Source: Acidovorax soli (GTDB lineage: Bacteria > Pseudomonadota > Gammaproteobacteria > Burkholderiales > Burkholderiaceae_C). From it: 64,000 nt of DNA. The notes under the pieces were generated by a model, which was given only the letters and a program-made list of their open reading frames with translations, made no database searches and was not told where the DNA came from. The position numbers and the translations under genes were made by a program. Each line of letters begins with the position of its first letter. Within the stretch, counting starts at the first letter, position 1. Location: positions 29,555 through 93,554 of the forward strand of contig NZ_JACHLK010000021.1 of assembly GCF_014207955.1 (NCBI RefSeq), written 5' to 3'. This document shows positions 1 through 8,534 of the stretch, in pieces.

Positions 1-1
1 C

Positions 2-403
2 CGCGAAACCCGACGCATCGAGGGCCTGTACGCGCTGACGGGCGACGACATTTTGCAGTCGGCCCGCTTCGACGACCGCATCGGCATCAACGCCTGGCCC
101 ATGGAGCTGCACCGCGCGGGCGGCATCTCCTGGGGCTTTCCCGCAGACCCGCGCCGGGCCTACAACGACCTGCCCTGGCGCATGCTGGTGCCCCGCCAGA
201 TCGAGAACCTGCTCGTGGCCGGCCGCTGCGCCAGCATGACGCACGAGGGCCAGTCCGCCGCGCGCGCCAGCGGCGGCTGCTTTGTGATGGGCCAGGCCGC
301 GGGCACGGCTGCGGCCCTGGCGGGCAGCACGCGCTTGCAGGATGTCGATGTGCAGCACCTGCAGTCGTGCCTGCGCGAAGACGGGGCCTTGCTGGAGGCA
401 TGA
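2..403 (+). CDS. FAD-dependent oxidoreductase, C-terminal part (5'-truncated by window edge)
   Basis: The reading frame is open from base 2, so the gene starts outside the window. The visible 133 residues begin with RETRRIEGLYALTGDDIL, a motif I associate with FAD_oxidored proteins (PF12831 type). Further on, the stretch PRQIENLLVAGRCAS followed by a Gly/Ala-rich FAD-contacting segment (GQAAGTAAAL) is typical of the C-terminal part of the flavin-binding domain. The substrate cannot be told from this fragment. The gene is followed after about 60 bases by an acetyltransferase on the same strand. The family call is fairly secure; the true start and the rest of the protein are not visible. Confidence 0.75.
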   Translation, partial: RETRRIEGLYALTGDDILQSARFDDRIGINAWPMELHRAGGISWGFPADPRRAYNDLPWRMLVPRQIENLLVAGRCASMTHEGQSAARASGGCFVMGQAAGTAAALAGSTRLQDVDVQHLQSCLREDGALLEA

Positions 404-466
404 GCCCCAGCCACGCCTCGCCCACCGCTATAGTGTGCCGGGCATGGCCAGCCTGGCCCCTCCGAC

Positions 467-1051
467 ATGACCGCCGCCGACACCATCATCGCCACCCGCC
501 GCCTGGTGCTGCGCTACCCGCAGGCCGGTGACCTCGCCTGCCTGCATGCGCGGGTGCTGTCGGACGCACAGGTGATGCGCCACGTGTTCCTGGGTGTACC
601 CTTCACCCCCGCGCAATCCGAAGCCTTCTTTGCCACCAGCTTCGACCACGACCGAAGCGGCCGCAGGCTGGGTGTGTTGACGGAACGGGCCAGCGGCGAT
701 GTGGTTGGGTTTTCGGGGCTGATGCCCTGCACGGTGCTGGGATCTCAGGACTATGAGATCGGGTTCGTGCTGTCCCGCAGCGTCTGGTCGCTGGGCTATG
801 GCACGGAAATCGGGCGGGGCCAGTTGGCTTACGGCTTTGGTGCGCTGGGTTGCCAGCGCCTGCTGGCCCAGGTCGCCCCCGACAACCGGGCATCCATTGC
901 CACGCTGCAGAAGATCGGCATGCAGTTGCACAGCAGCCTGCACAGCGAAGGCCGGGGTCTGCGCGCCATCTATGCCGCGCAGGCACCTGCTTTTCAGCAC
1001 AGCGCGGATACTGCCACCCCCTTGCCTTCTGATTTGCCATCGTACCGATGA
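467..1051 (+). CDS. GNAT-family N-acetyltransferase (RimJ/RimL-like)
   Basis: This 194-residue protein begins with the beta1 pattern TRRLVLRYPQAGDLACL, which is characteristic of RimJ/RimL-type GNAT enzymes that transfer an acetyl group from acetyl-CoA to an amine. The acetyl-CoA-binding motif A region (EIGFVLSRSVWSLGYGTEIG) lies near residue 105, and the following VAPDNRASIATLQKIGM is the usual NxxSxxxxxKxGF-type motif B. The acceptor (protein N-terminus, antibiotic or metabolite) is unknown. The C-terminal 25 residues are Ser/Pro/Thr-rich and probably disordered. The stop overlaps the start of the next gene in an ATGA arrangement, so the two are probably co-translated. Confidence 0.85.
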   Translation: MTAADTIIATRRLVLRYPQAGDLACLHARVLSDAQVMRHVFLGVPFTPAQSEAFFATSFDHDRSGRRLGVLTERASGDVVGFSGLMPCTVLGSQDYEIGFVLSRSVWSLGYGTEIGRGQLAYGFGALGCQRLLAQVAPDNRASIATLQKIGMQLHSSLHSEGRGLRAIYAAQAPAFQHSADTATPLPSDLPSYR

Positions 1052-1458
1052 AACGACACCTGCTGGTCTTCTTCGCGCTCTGCACGCCCTTGCTGGCGTC
1101 CGCTGCAGAACTCACGATCTCGTGCATCGGGCCGGAGTCGGACCACTGCCCGGTGAAGGTCGAGGCCAGGTTGTCCGAAGAACGGCTTGTCGCCTACCTT
1201 CAGTTCCCCCAACCCTCCGGTGGAACGCAAGGCGCGGTTTTTGGTTGGTGTGGACCCCAAAGCAGCGGGGCATTCTCCACACCCGGCGGCTGGTCCCGCG
1301 ATTCCACGGGCTGCAAGGGCACCGGCGTTTTTCAGGTCATCAACGGGGAGTTCACCAAGCGGCAACTGGCGGACAGCTACATCGTTTTCGAATCCCGCAA
1401 GACGGAGGGCTTCTGCGCTGGAGGCAAGGCCCCCCTGTGCCTGGTCTACCCCAGGTAG
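1048..1458 (+). CDS. Small secreted hypothetical protein
   Basis: The 136-residue product starts with an apparent Sec signal peptide (MKRHLLVFFALCTPLLASAA, cleavage after about residue 20) and has no later membrane segment, so it is probably periplasmic. The mature part holds six cysteines (ISC, DHC, GWC, TGC, GFC, PLC), which fits a disulfide-bonded fold. I do not recognise the family. Its ATG overlaps the stop of the upstream acetyltransferase gene by four bases, which implies translational coupling. No function is assigned. Confidence 0.7.
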   Translation: MKRHLLVFFALCTPLLASAAELTISCIGPESDHCPVKVEARLSEERLVAYLQFPQPSGGTQGAVFGWCGPQSSGAFSTPGGWSRDSTGCKGTGVFQVINGEFTKRQLADSYIVFESRKTEGFCAGGKAPLCLVYPR

Positions 1459-1590
1459 CCCTCGTCCCGCTCCTTGCGCCTGGCGAAGGGGCCCAACGCG
1501 TACGATTCCCACTGGGCCAGAAGTCCGTCGGCAATTCAGGCGGCCTGCCGCGTACCCAACCGCACCCTTTTTTTCTCACCACGCCAAGCG

Positions 1591-2355
1591 ATGCACCACC
1601 CTCCAAGCCTGCCCCGTACCCCATCTGCCCACCGCCTGGTGATCGTGGAGGGCATCATGGGCTCAGGCAAGTCCACCACCATGCGGTCCATCGCGCAAAG
1701 CCTGCAGGACGCTGGCCACGCCGCCTTGCCTGTGCACGAAAGGACCGACCCGCATCCCGTGCGGGCGACGGACGAGCTGGAACACTGGTTCCAACCCTGG
1801 CTCGACACCAGCCCGGCGCAACTGGCCGCCCGCAGCATCCGCAGATGGGCAGCGCTGGTCGAGGCATCGCAGGCAGACGGCACCATCCGCGTCATGGATG
1901 GCCAGCTGTTCCACGGCGACCTCACGAACCTGTTCCTCATGGAGGCCGATCCCGCTACCCTGCTCGACCACATCCAGGCACTGGCGTCGGCCATCGCTCC
2001 GCTGAACCCTCTGGTCGTGTACTTCAGGCAAGAGGACGTCGAGCACGCCATCCGGACCGTCTGCGAAGAGCGCGGCGCCGAGTGGGTGGCCTACCAGGTC
2101 AACTGGAAGCTTGCAGCGCCCTACAGCACAGGCCGCGGGTTCGCGGGGCTGCAGGGCCTGGTTGCCCTGTACCAGGACTACCGGCGCCTGACCGACACGC
2201 TGTTTGAACGCCTCCCGCTCTCCAAGCTGGTGATCGAAAACTCACGGCAGGACTGGCCCGCCTACCATGCCCTCATCTTGCAGGCCCTGGGCTTGCCGCC
2301 GGTGGTGCCTGCAGGTGCCAGTCCACCCCGCGCTCCTGCCCCGCCGACCCCATGA
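1591..2355 (+). CDS. P-loop NTPase, nucleotide/small-molecule kinase-like
   Basis: The 254-residue protein has a clear Walker A motif, EGIMGSGKSTT, at residues 20-30 (GxxxxGKS at 21-28), placed as in thymidylate-kinase-like or AAA_33-type ATPases. Downstream there is a plausible lid or substrate region rich in Arg and Glu (VCEERGAEW near residue 156) but no signature that fixes the substrate. I chose the ATG at 1591; a TTG at 1474 would add 39 residues with no sign of conservation and would run almost from the preceding gene. The last codons (PAPPTP) overlap a short downstream reading frame by four bases. A phosphotransferase role is inferred only from the P-loop. Confidence 0.7.
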   Translation: MHHPPSLPRTPSAHRLVIVEGIMGSGKSTTMRSIAQSLQDAGHAALPVHERTDPHPVRATDELEHWFQPWLDTSPAQLAARSIRRWAALVEASQADGTIRVMDGQLFHGDLTNLFLMEADPATLLDHIQALASAIAPLNPLVVYFRQEDVEHAIRTVCEERGAEWVAYQVNWKLAAPYSTGRGFAGLQGLVALYQDYRRLTDTLFERLPLSKLVIENSRQDWPAYHALILQALGLPPVVPAGASPPRAPAPPTP

Positions 2356-2591
2356 GCCACAGCTGCTTTCGCTTCAAGCCCGCGCACCCGGACCTGAGCG
2401 CCTAGTCCACTGAATCGGAGAAATCGGTTGTGCGTGGGTCCGAAGAAGAGCACCTGGGCGTCGAGAAGGCGCGCCAGCACCTGCAACTGCTGCGCGGCAT
2501 TGCGCTGGAGCAGGACATGCACGCCCAACTCGAAGCCGGGCACATCGGCTCGCCCGAGGAATACGTACCCTTGCCGGACGACGAGGCCTGA
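2352..2591 (+). pseudogene. Small gene interrupted by an in-frame TAG
   Basis: An ATG overlaps the stop of the P-loop gene (ATGA) and opens a frame that meets TAG at 2403-2405, then stays open in the same frame to TGA at 2589-2591. Read through, it encodes about 78 residues, mostly a charged helical segment (HLGVEKARQHLQLLRGIALE) ending in PEEYVPLPDDEA. The coupled start and the continuous frame suggest a small gene broken by one nonsense change, or a rare readthrough product. An alternative is a 17-residue ORF followed by unrelated sequence. The family is not recognised. Confidence 0.4.
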
Positions 2592-2610
2592 ACGGGGGCA
2601 AGCCCCATGG

Positions 2611-2638
2611 GGATGGATCGATGGATGGATGGATGGAT
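2611..2638. repeat. GGAT tetranucleotide microsatellite
   Basis: A run of about six GGAT/GATG units with one interrupting C lies in the short gap after the broken small gene and before the convergent end of the large GLUG-repeat gene. It sits outside recognised coding sequence, so phase variation of a gene is not suggested. Confidence 0.7.
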
Positions 2639-2676
2639 AAAGCGGCACTCCGGGTCACCGACCGAAGACCCGCCCA

Positions 2677-5600
2677 TCAATCCACGGCGCGCACCCCTTG
2701 CACCTGGGCGCCCAGCTTGAGGTACAGCAGCCCGTCACTGCCCAGCCACCAGTTGGCGCTGGCTGCGGGCACCTGCACCGCTGCGCCCTCGGGCAGCACC
2801 CATTGCGGCACCAGGCGCCAAGTCTGGCCAGCCAGGGTCACGGTGAACGCACCGTCGTTCGATGCAGGCTGCACGGACAGCGTGGCCCCCGGCAACGCGG
2901 TCTGGAAGATGGCGTTGGCCTGCGTGGCATTGAGCAGTGCGGGCAGCAGCAACTGCCGTGGCCCAGTGCCGGTCTGCAGGTAGATGCGGCCCTGTTCATC
3001 GACGCCGATCTGCGGTGTACCTGCAGTGCTGCCTGCTCCCGTCCACCCAGGCTTGAGCACATAGGTGCGCCCACCCGTGCGCAGCTGGATCACACCCTCG
3101 GCCCCCAGCCGGATCTGCGCACCGGGCAGTACGGCCGTCACCGCACTGGCCAGGCCCGCGAGGTCGGCCACTGCCGGCGCAAACTGCACCACCACCCCGC
3201 CGCGCACCCAGCGCAGCAGACCCAGTGGGGTGAATGTCAGGCCATCGGGCAAGGTGGCGTCGATGGTGATGGGCAAGGTGGGCAGCAGTTGGAAGGTCTG
3301 CCCGCCATCGCGCAGCAGGTAGACACCCGATGCATTCGTCTCCAGACCTTGCGCCAGGTTTACACCCGACAGGCGGGCCAGCGGGCCATTCAGGCGGGCA
3401 AAGGTTTTGCTGTCTACCGTGATGGATGCGGGCAGATTGATGAAGGCCATCGGGTCACCGGGCTGGCTGGTATTGCCCGCCAGAGAGCCCAGCGTGATGG
3501 AGACCAGCGCGCCCTGTTCGTTGACCTGCAGCCGTTCACCCGCCAGCAGCCCCATGCGCCCCACCTGCGGCAGGCTGCCCTGGGGCGGCAGCAGCGCGCC
3601 GGTGAGCACGGCCACCGTGAGCGGCTGGGCTTCGATGGTGGTGCCGGCGCGGCCGGCACTCAGCAGCACATCGCCCGCCAGCGCCATGGGCTGGCCCGCC
3701 GCCGTGCTCGCCATGGACGCCCAGCCCTGGATCACCACCAGCACCAGCACGTTCTGGCCATTGACCTGGGTCACGCGCAATTGCGTGCCGGGGGCTGCCT
3801 GCACCTGCATAGGCTGGCCGTTGATGCTGATCTGCAGTGTGACCGGGCTGGTGCCCGTTCCCTGCGGCAGCACGATGGTGGCGCCGCCAGCCTGGGGGCC
3901 CACCACGATGGGCAGGTTGGGGTGGGTCACGGTAAAGATGTCGCCCGGCTGGGTGACCCCCGCGGGCTCGGGCTCGGGCTCGGGCGCCACCACCACCGCA
4001 GCAGTGATGGTGAGCGTGCCCGGCACCAGGGTGATGTCGTAGCCGCGCTGGGTGGAGTGCACCCCGCTCACCGTGATGGCATGCACCCCCACCGCACTGC
4101 CCGCCGCCGTGGCCACGGGCGTGCCCAGCAGGCGGGCATCGGGGCTGGCGGGGGTGTAGGTCACGCCCAGGGCGTTGGTGGTGCCGTCCACCGTGCGGCT
4201 GCCGCTGGTGGCGGTGATGGCAAGCGGCGCGGTGAACAGGCTGCGCAGCAGCGGGGTGCTCTGGCCTGGGTAGATGCGCCAGGTGGTGCCGGTGCCGCCG
4301 GCGTCGTCGATGCTCCAGCCGGAGAAGGTGGCCAGGGTCTTGAGTTCGGCCAGGGTCTTGGGCGTGCCGTTGCCATTGCCCGACCAGGTACCATCGGGCA
4401 CCCCACCGTTGTTGATGGAGGCGCCGCCCGCATCGGTGGTGGCATAGAAGTTGTTGAGGGTGCAAGAGCCAGTGCAAATGCCGGTGAGCCCACCGACCAT
4501 AGCCGTCCCAGTCACGGCGCCCGTGGCGTAGCTGCTGCTGATAGTACAACCAGAATAGCATTCACCGGCGAGCCCACCCACAAACGAGAGTTCAACACGC
4601 ACTGCGCCCGTGGCGTAGCTACTGCTGATGGTGCAGTTGTTTTTGCAGGAACCGACGAGCCCGCCCGCAGTATAGAGTTCAGACCTCACCGCGCCTGTGG
4701 CGTAGCTGCTGCTGATGGTGCAGTTGTAGTAGCAGCTACCGACGAGCCCGCCCGCATAATTGCTGCGAGAACTCACCTCGCCCGTGGCGTAGCTGCTGCT
4801 GATGGTCCCACCGTCGAAGCTTCCAGCCAAAGTTCCCACAGAATCGTAGCCTCTGACCTGGGCATTCACCAATCCGATATTGCGCAGCCGGGCACCACTG
4901 GTCACGCCAAACAGCCCGATGAAACTTTGCCCCGGCCGCTCAATGCGCAACCCGGTGATGGTGTGCCCCAGCCCGTCCAGGCTGCCGGTGAAGAGGGTTA
5001 TGCTGTTGCCCACCGGCTCAAACCCCGCCCCGCCATTCCACCCGCTGGTGGCGCTGGCATCGATGTCACCGCCCAGCACATAGTGCCCGGCCAGGTTGCC
5101 CTGCATGCCTTGCAGGTCGCTGCCCGTGTTGCTGCCCGCTGCGCCCAGGCTGGTGATGATGGTGGGGGACTGGTCCGCGCCATCGCTGCCCAGCCGCGTG
5201 GTGTAGCTGGCACCAGACTGCAGGTGCACCGGGGCCGTGGCCACCACGGTGGCGCTGTTGCCGGCTGCCACCGCCTGTTGGCCGTAGCGCACCGTGAGGG
5301 TGCCCGTGCCGGCCTGGAGCGGGGCCTCTATGCGTACGTCGCCCCCGGCCTGCAGCTCCAGGTGGCTGGTGGGCGTCAGCGTGAGGGCGGCCTTGATGGC
5401 CAGCACAGGCTCGCTCGTGTGCGTCTGCACCACCACATGGGCACCTGCGGCCAGCCGGGTGTTGACATCGCTGGCCGCCACCACCGCGCCGGGGCCGCCG
5501 GGCGTCCAGGTGTTGTTGCCTGGCCCGCCCCAACTGCCCCCGCTGCTGCTGGCGGCAGACGTGATGCTGGTGGCCTGGGCCCGGCCCGGGGCGCACAGCG

Positions 5601-5712
5601 CGGCCAGGGTCATCAGCAGCAGCCAGGCCAGCACGGTGGCAAGCCACGCGGCCGCGCGGCGGTGCCGGCTGCCGGCAAAGGGCAAACGATGGAGGGGCAG
5701 GATGTGGGTCAT
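2677..5712 (-). CDS. Large secreted beta-strand-repeat protein with GLUG and MBG-like repeats
   Basis: The 1011-residue protein starts at the ATG at 5712 with an extended Arg-rich signal peptide (hydrophobic core AWLATVLAWLLLMTLAALC, ending near residue 47). Residues about 300-425 hold consecutive GLUG-type repeats (GLVGSC...C-TISSSYATGAV); four carry a C-x3-C pair. Residues about 495-570 resemble an MBG/YDG domain (TYTPASPDARL..GYDITLVPG). The last 250 residues contain several short repeats of the form xGxxxLxxGGxxyxLxP. GLUG and MBG domains occur in bacterial adhesins and beta-helical surface proteins, so a surface or matrix role is likely. No autotransporter barrel, ESPR or LPXTG anchor is visible, and the secretion route beyond Sec is unknown. 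Confidence 0.75.
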   Translation of the reverse strand: MTHILPLHRLPFAGSRHRRAAAWLATVLAWLLLMTLAALCAPGRAQATSITSAASSSGGSWGGPGNNTWTPGGPGAVVAASDVNTRLAAGAHVVVQTHTSEPVLAIKAALTLTPTSHLELQAGGDVRIEAPLQAGTGTLTVRYGQQAVAAGNSATVVATAPVHLQSGASYTTRLGSDGADQSPTIITSLGAAGSNTGSDLQGMQGNLAGHYVLGGDIDASATSGWNGGAGFEPVGNSITLFTGSLDGLGHTITGLRIERPGQSFIGLFGVTSGARLRNIGLVNAQVRGYDSVGTLAGSFDGGTISSSYATGEVSSRSNYAGGLVGSCYYNCTISSSYATGAVRSELYTAGGLVGSCKNNCTISSSYATGAVRVELSFVGGLAGECYSGCTISSSYATGAVTGTAMVGGLTGICTGSCTLNNFYATTDAGGASINNGGVPDGTWSGNGNGTPKTLAELKTLATFSGWSIDDAGGTGTTWRIYPGQSTPLLRSLFTAPLAITATSGSRTVDGTTNALGVTYTPASPDARLLGTPVATAAGSAVGVHAITVSGVHSTQRGYDITLVPGTLTITAAVVVAPEPEPEPAGVTQPGDIFTVTHPNLPIVVGPQAGGATIVLPQGTGTSPVTLQISINGQPMQVQAAPGTQLRVTQVNGQNVLVLVVIQGWASMASTAAGQPMALAGDVLLSAGRAGTTIEAQPLTVAVLTGALLPPQGSLPQVGRMGLLAGERLQVNEQGALVSITLGSLAGNTSQPGDPMAFINLPASITVDSKTFARLNGPLARLSGVNLAQGLETNASGVYLLRDGGQTFQLLPTLPITIDATLPDGLTFTPLGLLRWVRGGVVVQFAPAVADLAGLASAVTAVLPGAQIRLGAEGVIQLRTGGRTYVLKPGWTGAGSTAGTPQIGVDEQGRIYLQTGTGPRQLLLPALLNATQANAIFQTALPGATLSVQPASNDGAFTVTLAGQTWRLVPQWVLPEGAAVQVPAASANWWLGSDGLLYLKLGAQVQGVRAVD

Positions 5713-6177
5713 GGTCAGGCCAGGGGTTTCCAATGGGCACGCACGGGGGGCGCCGCTGCCAAGGCAGGCGGGGGGCGCGCAACTGAATCTAGTGCCTTGC
5801 CACGCGCCTGTCTGTCCCCAGAACTGATGACACGCGGCGGTTGGCATGGCGCCCCGGGCACGCAAGGAATGGGCGCGCTGGGGGGCACCGGCCGCACGCG
5901 AGCAACAGCGGTACGCAGGGGGGCCTGGCGCTGCATTCGCTGGCGCGGGGCCGGGTGCGGCGACGGAGCGCCCCCCTGCCACAAAGTCCACCCTGCGGGC
6001 CCTGCCTGGCGGTAGACTCGCCTCTTTCGCACTGCAGCAAAATGCCTTGCCCAACCCCCCGGGGGTGGCCGGCCTGCTGCCGTTGCGGGGGTTTTCTTCA
6101 ATGCTTCGGTGCCGCTCGGGAGACAGTGTTTGTGCGGATGGTGCGGCCCGGACTCCAAACGACTATTACATTCATCC
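5713..6177. other. Divergent intergenic region, no gene seen
   Basis: This 465-base gap separates the divergent GLUG-protein and binding-protein genes and must carry both promoters. Reading frames here on either strand are continuations of GC-rich frames with no family features. I see no tRNA, operator palindrome or clear sigma-70 pair that I would defend. Confidence 0.5.
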
Positions 6178-7314
6178 ATGCGCCCTTCTCTTGCCCTTCT
6201 GCGCCACTCCGTGCTGGCCGCCTCCCTTCTTTGCACCGGCACGCTGGCCCTGGCCCAGGGCATCGTGCTCGGCCAGATCGGGCCCTTCACCAAGCTGCCC
6301 GTGCCCGATGCGGTCGAGGTCAACCAGGGCATCAAGGCCTATGTGGCCCAGGCCAACAAGGCCGGCATCAAGGGCCAGAAGGTCTCGCTGTTCGAGGCCG
6401 ATGACGAGTACAGCCCCGAGGGCTTTCTCGCGCAGTTCCCCAAGGCGCTGGAGAAAAAGCCCGTGGCGCTGATCTCGCCCATCGGCTCGGCCGCCATCAA
6501 GCGCATGCTCGACGACAAGCTGCTCGATGCCGCGCCCGTGGTGGTGATGAACGCCGTGCCCGGCGCCGAAAGCCTGCGCACGCCCGGCCATGCCAAGCTG
6601 TTTCACATCCGCGCGGGCGACAAGCAGCAGATCGAGAAGATCGTGACGCACACGCGCACGCTGGGCATGACGCGCCTGTCGGCGCTGTACCAGGACCTGC
6701 CCATCGGCACCTCGGGCATGGCCATGGCGCAAGAGGCCGCCAAGGCCACGCAGGGCATCACGCTGCAGGGCGTGAAGTCGGCCACCGACGCGGCCGCGCT
6801 CGACGCCGCCGCGCAGCAGCTGGCCAAGCAGGACGCGCAGGGCGTGCTCGTGCTCGGCGCCCCACGCTTCATGGCCGAAGGCATTGCCGCGCTGCGCAAG
6901 GCGGGCGTCAAGCAGTCGATCTTCGTGCTGTCGTACGTGCCGGCCGGCCTCATCGTCAAGCTCGCGGGCGTGGAAGGCGCGCGCGGCGTGGGCATTGCCC
7001 AGACCTATCCCAACCCCAATGGCAAGACCCTGCCCCTGCACCGCGAGTTCCAGGCCGCGATGAAAGAGGCCTTCCCTGCCGTGCAGGAGTACACATCCTT
7101 CCACCTGGAGGGCTACCTCTCGGCCCGCACCGTGGGCGAGGCGCTCAAGCGCAGCAAGGATGCCAACCCCAGCGCCGCCGCCCTGGCCAGCACGCTCACC
7201 AGCATGGGCGAGATCGACTTCGGCGGCTTCCGCGTGGACTTCTCCAAGGGCAACGTGGGCAGCCGCTTTGTGGACATCGGCGTGATCGGCAGCGACGGGC
7301 GCCTGCGGTACTGA
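6178..7314 (+). CDS. ABC-transporter-type periplasmic binding protein (branched-chain amino acid class)
   Basis: The 378-residue protein has a Sec signal peptide (RHSVLAASLLCTGTLALAQG, cleavage near residue 26) followed by a type I periplasmic-binding fold resembling Peripla_BP_6/LivK proteins: GIVLGQIGPFTKLPVPDA, then GIKAYVAQANKAGIKGQKV and LFEADDEYSPEG, the usual N-lobe layout. I chose the ATG at 6178 because the signal peptide starts there; earlier in-frame codons add a non-signal-like extension. No permease or ATPase gene is adjacent, so it is an orphan solute-binding protein or sensor. In Burkholderiales many such orphans exist, and the ligand cannot be predicted. Confidence 0.8.
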   Translation: MRPSLALLRHSVLAASLLCTGTLALAQGIVLGQIGPFTKLPVPDAVEVNQGIKAYVAQANKAGIKGQKVSLFEADDEYSPEGFLAQFPKALEKKPVALISPIGSAAIKRMLDDKLLDAAPVVVMNAVPGAESLRTPGHAKLFHIRAGDKQQIEKIVTHTRTLGMTRLSALYQDLPIGTSGMAMAQEAAKATQGITLQGVKSATDAAALDAAAQQLAKQDAQGVLVLGAPRFMAEGIAALRKAGVKQSIFVLSYVPAGLIVKLAGVEGARGVGIAQTYPNPNGKTLPLHREFQAAMKEAFPAVQEYTSFHLEGYLSARTVGEALKRSKDANPSAAALASTLTSMGEIDFGGFRVDFSKGNVGSRFVDIGVIGSDGRLRY

Positions 7315-7384
7315 CAAGGTACTGACCGGCTGACAACGGGGCGGGCGCGCCCCGCATAAATCTGCTGCACGCTTTTCCAAAATA

Positions 7385-7400
7385 CTGTAAATTCATACAG
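7385..7400. promoter_or_regulatory. LexA (SOS) box upstream of the alkB operon
   Basis: The sequence CTGTAAATTCATACAG fits the LexA consensus CTG-N10-CAG exactly, and the flanks extend the dyad to TACTG...CAGTA (7383-7402). It lies 19 bases before the ATG at 7420, a position where repressor binding would block transcription or initiation. Damage-inducible control by LexA/RecA is inferred from the established binding consensus. Confidence 0.85.
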
Positions 7401-7419
7401 TATTATCTGGAGATCGAGC

Positions 7420-7725
7420 ATGGCTGTTCTGGACGCCACCTACACCGTCGCCCTGTGCGACCACCCCGGCCTCACGCAGGCCGAACGCACCGCTGCCGAG
7501 GTGCGCTTTGCCGTTGCACTGGAGCACCAGTTCGGCGGCCCCGATGACATAGCGACCACCCTGCACACCATCGACGCGCTGGAGCGCGTGGAGCCCGAAG
7601 ACGTGTCGGCGCACGACCTGGTGGCCCTGCAGCACTGGGTGCGGGCCCTGGGCATTGCGCGCCTGGCGGGCTACCGCGGCCTGGCGCCGCGCGATGGCAG
7701 CCGCTTCGAGGTGCGGCTGGGGTAG
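7420..7725 (+). CDS. Hypothetical protein, first gene of the SOS-controlled alkB operon
   Basis: The 101-residue soluble protein has no signal peptide or membrane segment and is acidic and Ala-rich (ERTAAEVRFAVALEHQFGG, DVSAHDLVALQHWVRALGIARLAGYRG). I do not recognise a named family. A GGAGA ribosome-binding site precedes the ATG, and a LexA box overlaps the promoter region. The alkB-like gene begins 16 bases after its stop, so the two are very probably one transcript. This makes an accessory role in the damage response the leading guess, based on context only. Confidence 0.75.
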   Translation: MAVLDATYTVALCDHPGLTQAERTAAEVRFAVALEHQFGGPDDIATTLHTIDALERVEPEDVSAHDLVALQHWVRALGIARLAGYRGLAPRDGSRFEVRLG

Positions 7726-7741
7726 CGGCGGGTCCACGGCC

Positions 7742-8320
7742 ATGGACCAGTCCACGCTGTTCGGCGATGCGCCGGTGCTCGCCTCCATTCCTGGCCTGGT
7801 CTACCAGCCCGAATTTCTGGGCCGGGCCGAGGAGGCAGCGCTCATCCCCATCCTGCAATCCCTGCCGCTGCGCGCCGCCCGGTACAAGGAGTACCTGGCG
7901 CGGCGCCGGGTAGCGGGCTTTGGCGGCTCGTTCGACTTCGACACCAACCAGCTGCTGCCGGGCAAGCCGCTCGATGAACGGCTTGCGCCCCTGCGCGAGC
8001 GCGTGGCCGCGTGGCAGGGCATGCAGCCCGAGCAGTTGGCCCATGCCTTGGTGTCCGAATATGCACCTGGCACGCCCCTGGGCTGGCACCGCGACGTGCC
8101 CGACTTCGAGCACATCATCGGCGTCTCGCTGGGCGGCCCGGCCACGCTGCGCTTTCGGCCCTGGCCCTACCGCCCTGAACTGCAGCGCGAGGTGGTGGCC
8201 CTGGAGGTCGAGCCCCGCTCCATCTATGTGCTGCAGGGCGACGCACGCTGGAAGTGGCAGCACTGCGTGGAGCCGACGCCGGCCCTGCGCTGGTCGGTCA
8301 CCTTCAGGGACTTGCGCTGA
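7742..8320 (+). CDS. alkB: AlkB-family 2-oxoglutarate/Fe(II)-dependent nucleic-acid demethylase
   Basis: The 192-residue protein carries the complete AlkB active site: the Fe(II)-binding H116-x-D118 in GWHRDVP, the distal H174 in WQH, and the R183-x5-R189 pair in ALRWSVTFR that binds 2-oxoglutarate and caps the site. AlkB enzymes oxidatively remove methyl and etheno lesions such as 1-methyladenine and 3-methylcytosine, releasing formaldehyde. The length matches short bacterial AlkB proteins. It follows a small gene under a LexA box, so expression is probably SOS-linked rather than, or in addition to, the Ada control known in E. coli. The start at 7742 places the protein 16 bases after the upstream stop. 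Confidence 0.93.
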   Translation: MDQSTLFGDAPVLASIPGLVYQPEFLGRAEEAALIPILQSLPLRAARYKEYLARRRVAGFGGSFDFDTNQLLPGKPLDERLAPLRERVAAWQGMQPEQLAHALVSEYAPGTPLGWHRDVPDFEHIIGVSLGGPATLRFRPWPYRPELQREVVALEVEPRSIYVLQGDARWKWQHCVEPTPALRWSVTFRDLR

Positions 8321-8534
8321 GCCGCTCACGGGCCTTGGGCGCATGTGCAGGCATGCGCTGCACCGGCATCTTCTCGTTGCCGACGCGCACTCGCCTCCCC
8401 CCGCCCCATGCAACGCAGTGGCAAGCGAGCATGCCGGGCTGCAGCGACCAGGGCAGGTGACGGGCGACACAGACCCCTACCTTCGTGGGGTTCCCCCGAG
8501 TGCGAGGCCTCGCCATACTTCGCATTTTTTTGCC

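Noticed and set aside
2611..2638. GGAT repeats as a phase-variation switch
   Set aside because: The tract is not inside a recognised gene and does not lie at a clear promoter spacing of either convergent gene.
2698..6015. A 1105-codon plus-strand open frame opposite the GLUG-repeat gene
   Set aside because: It is the antisense of a GC-rich gene, its composition (His/Gly/Ala/Arg-rich) lacks any domain, and the minus-strand product has a signal peptide and clear repeats.
7337..7354. Hairpin CGGGGCG-GGCG-CGCCCCG after the binding-protein gene as a terminator
   Set aside because: The stem is good, but no T-run follows, so intrinsic termination is not supported.
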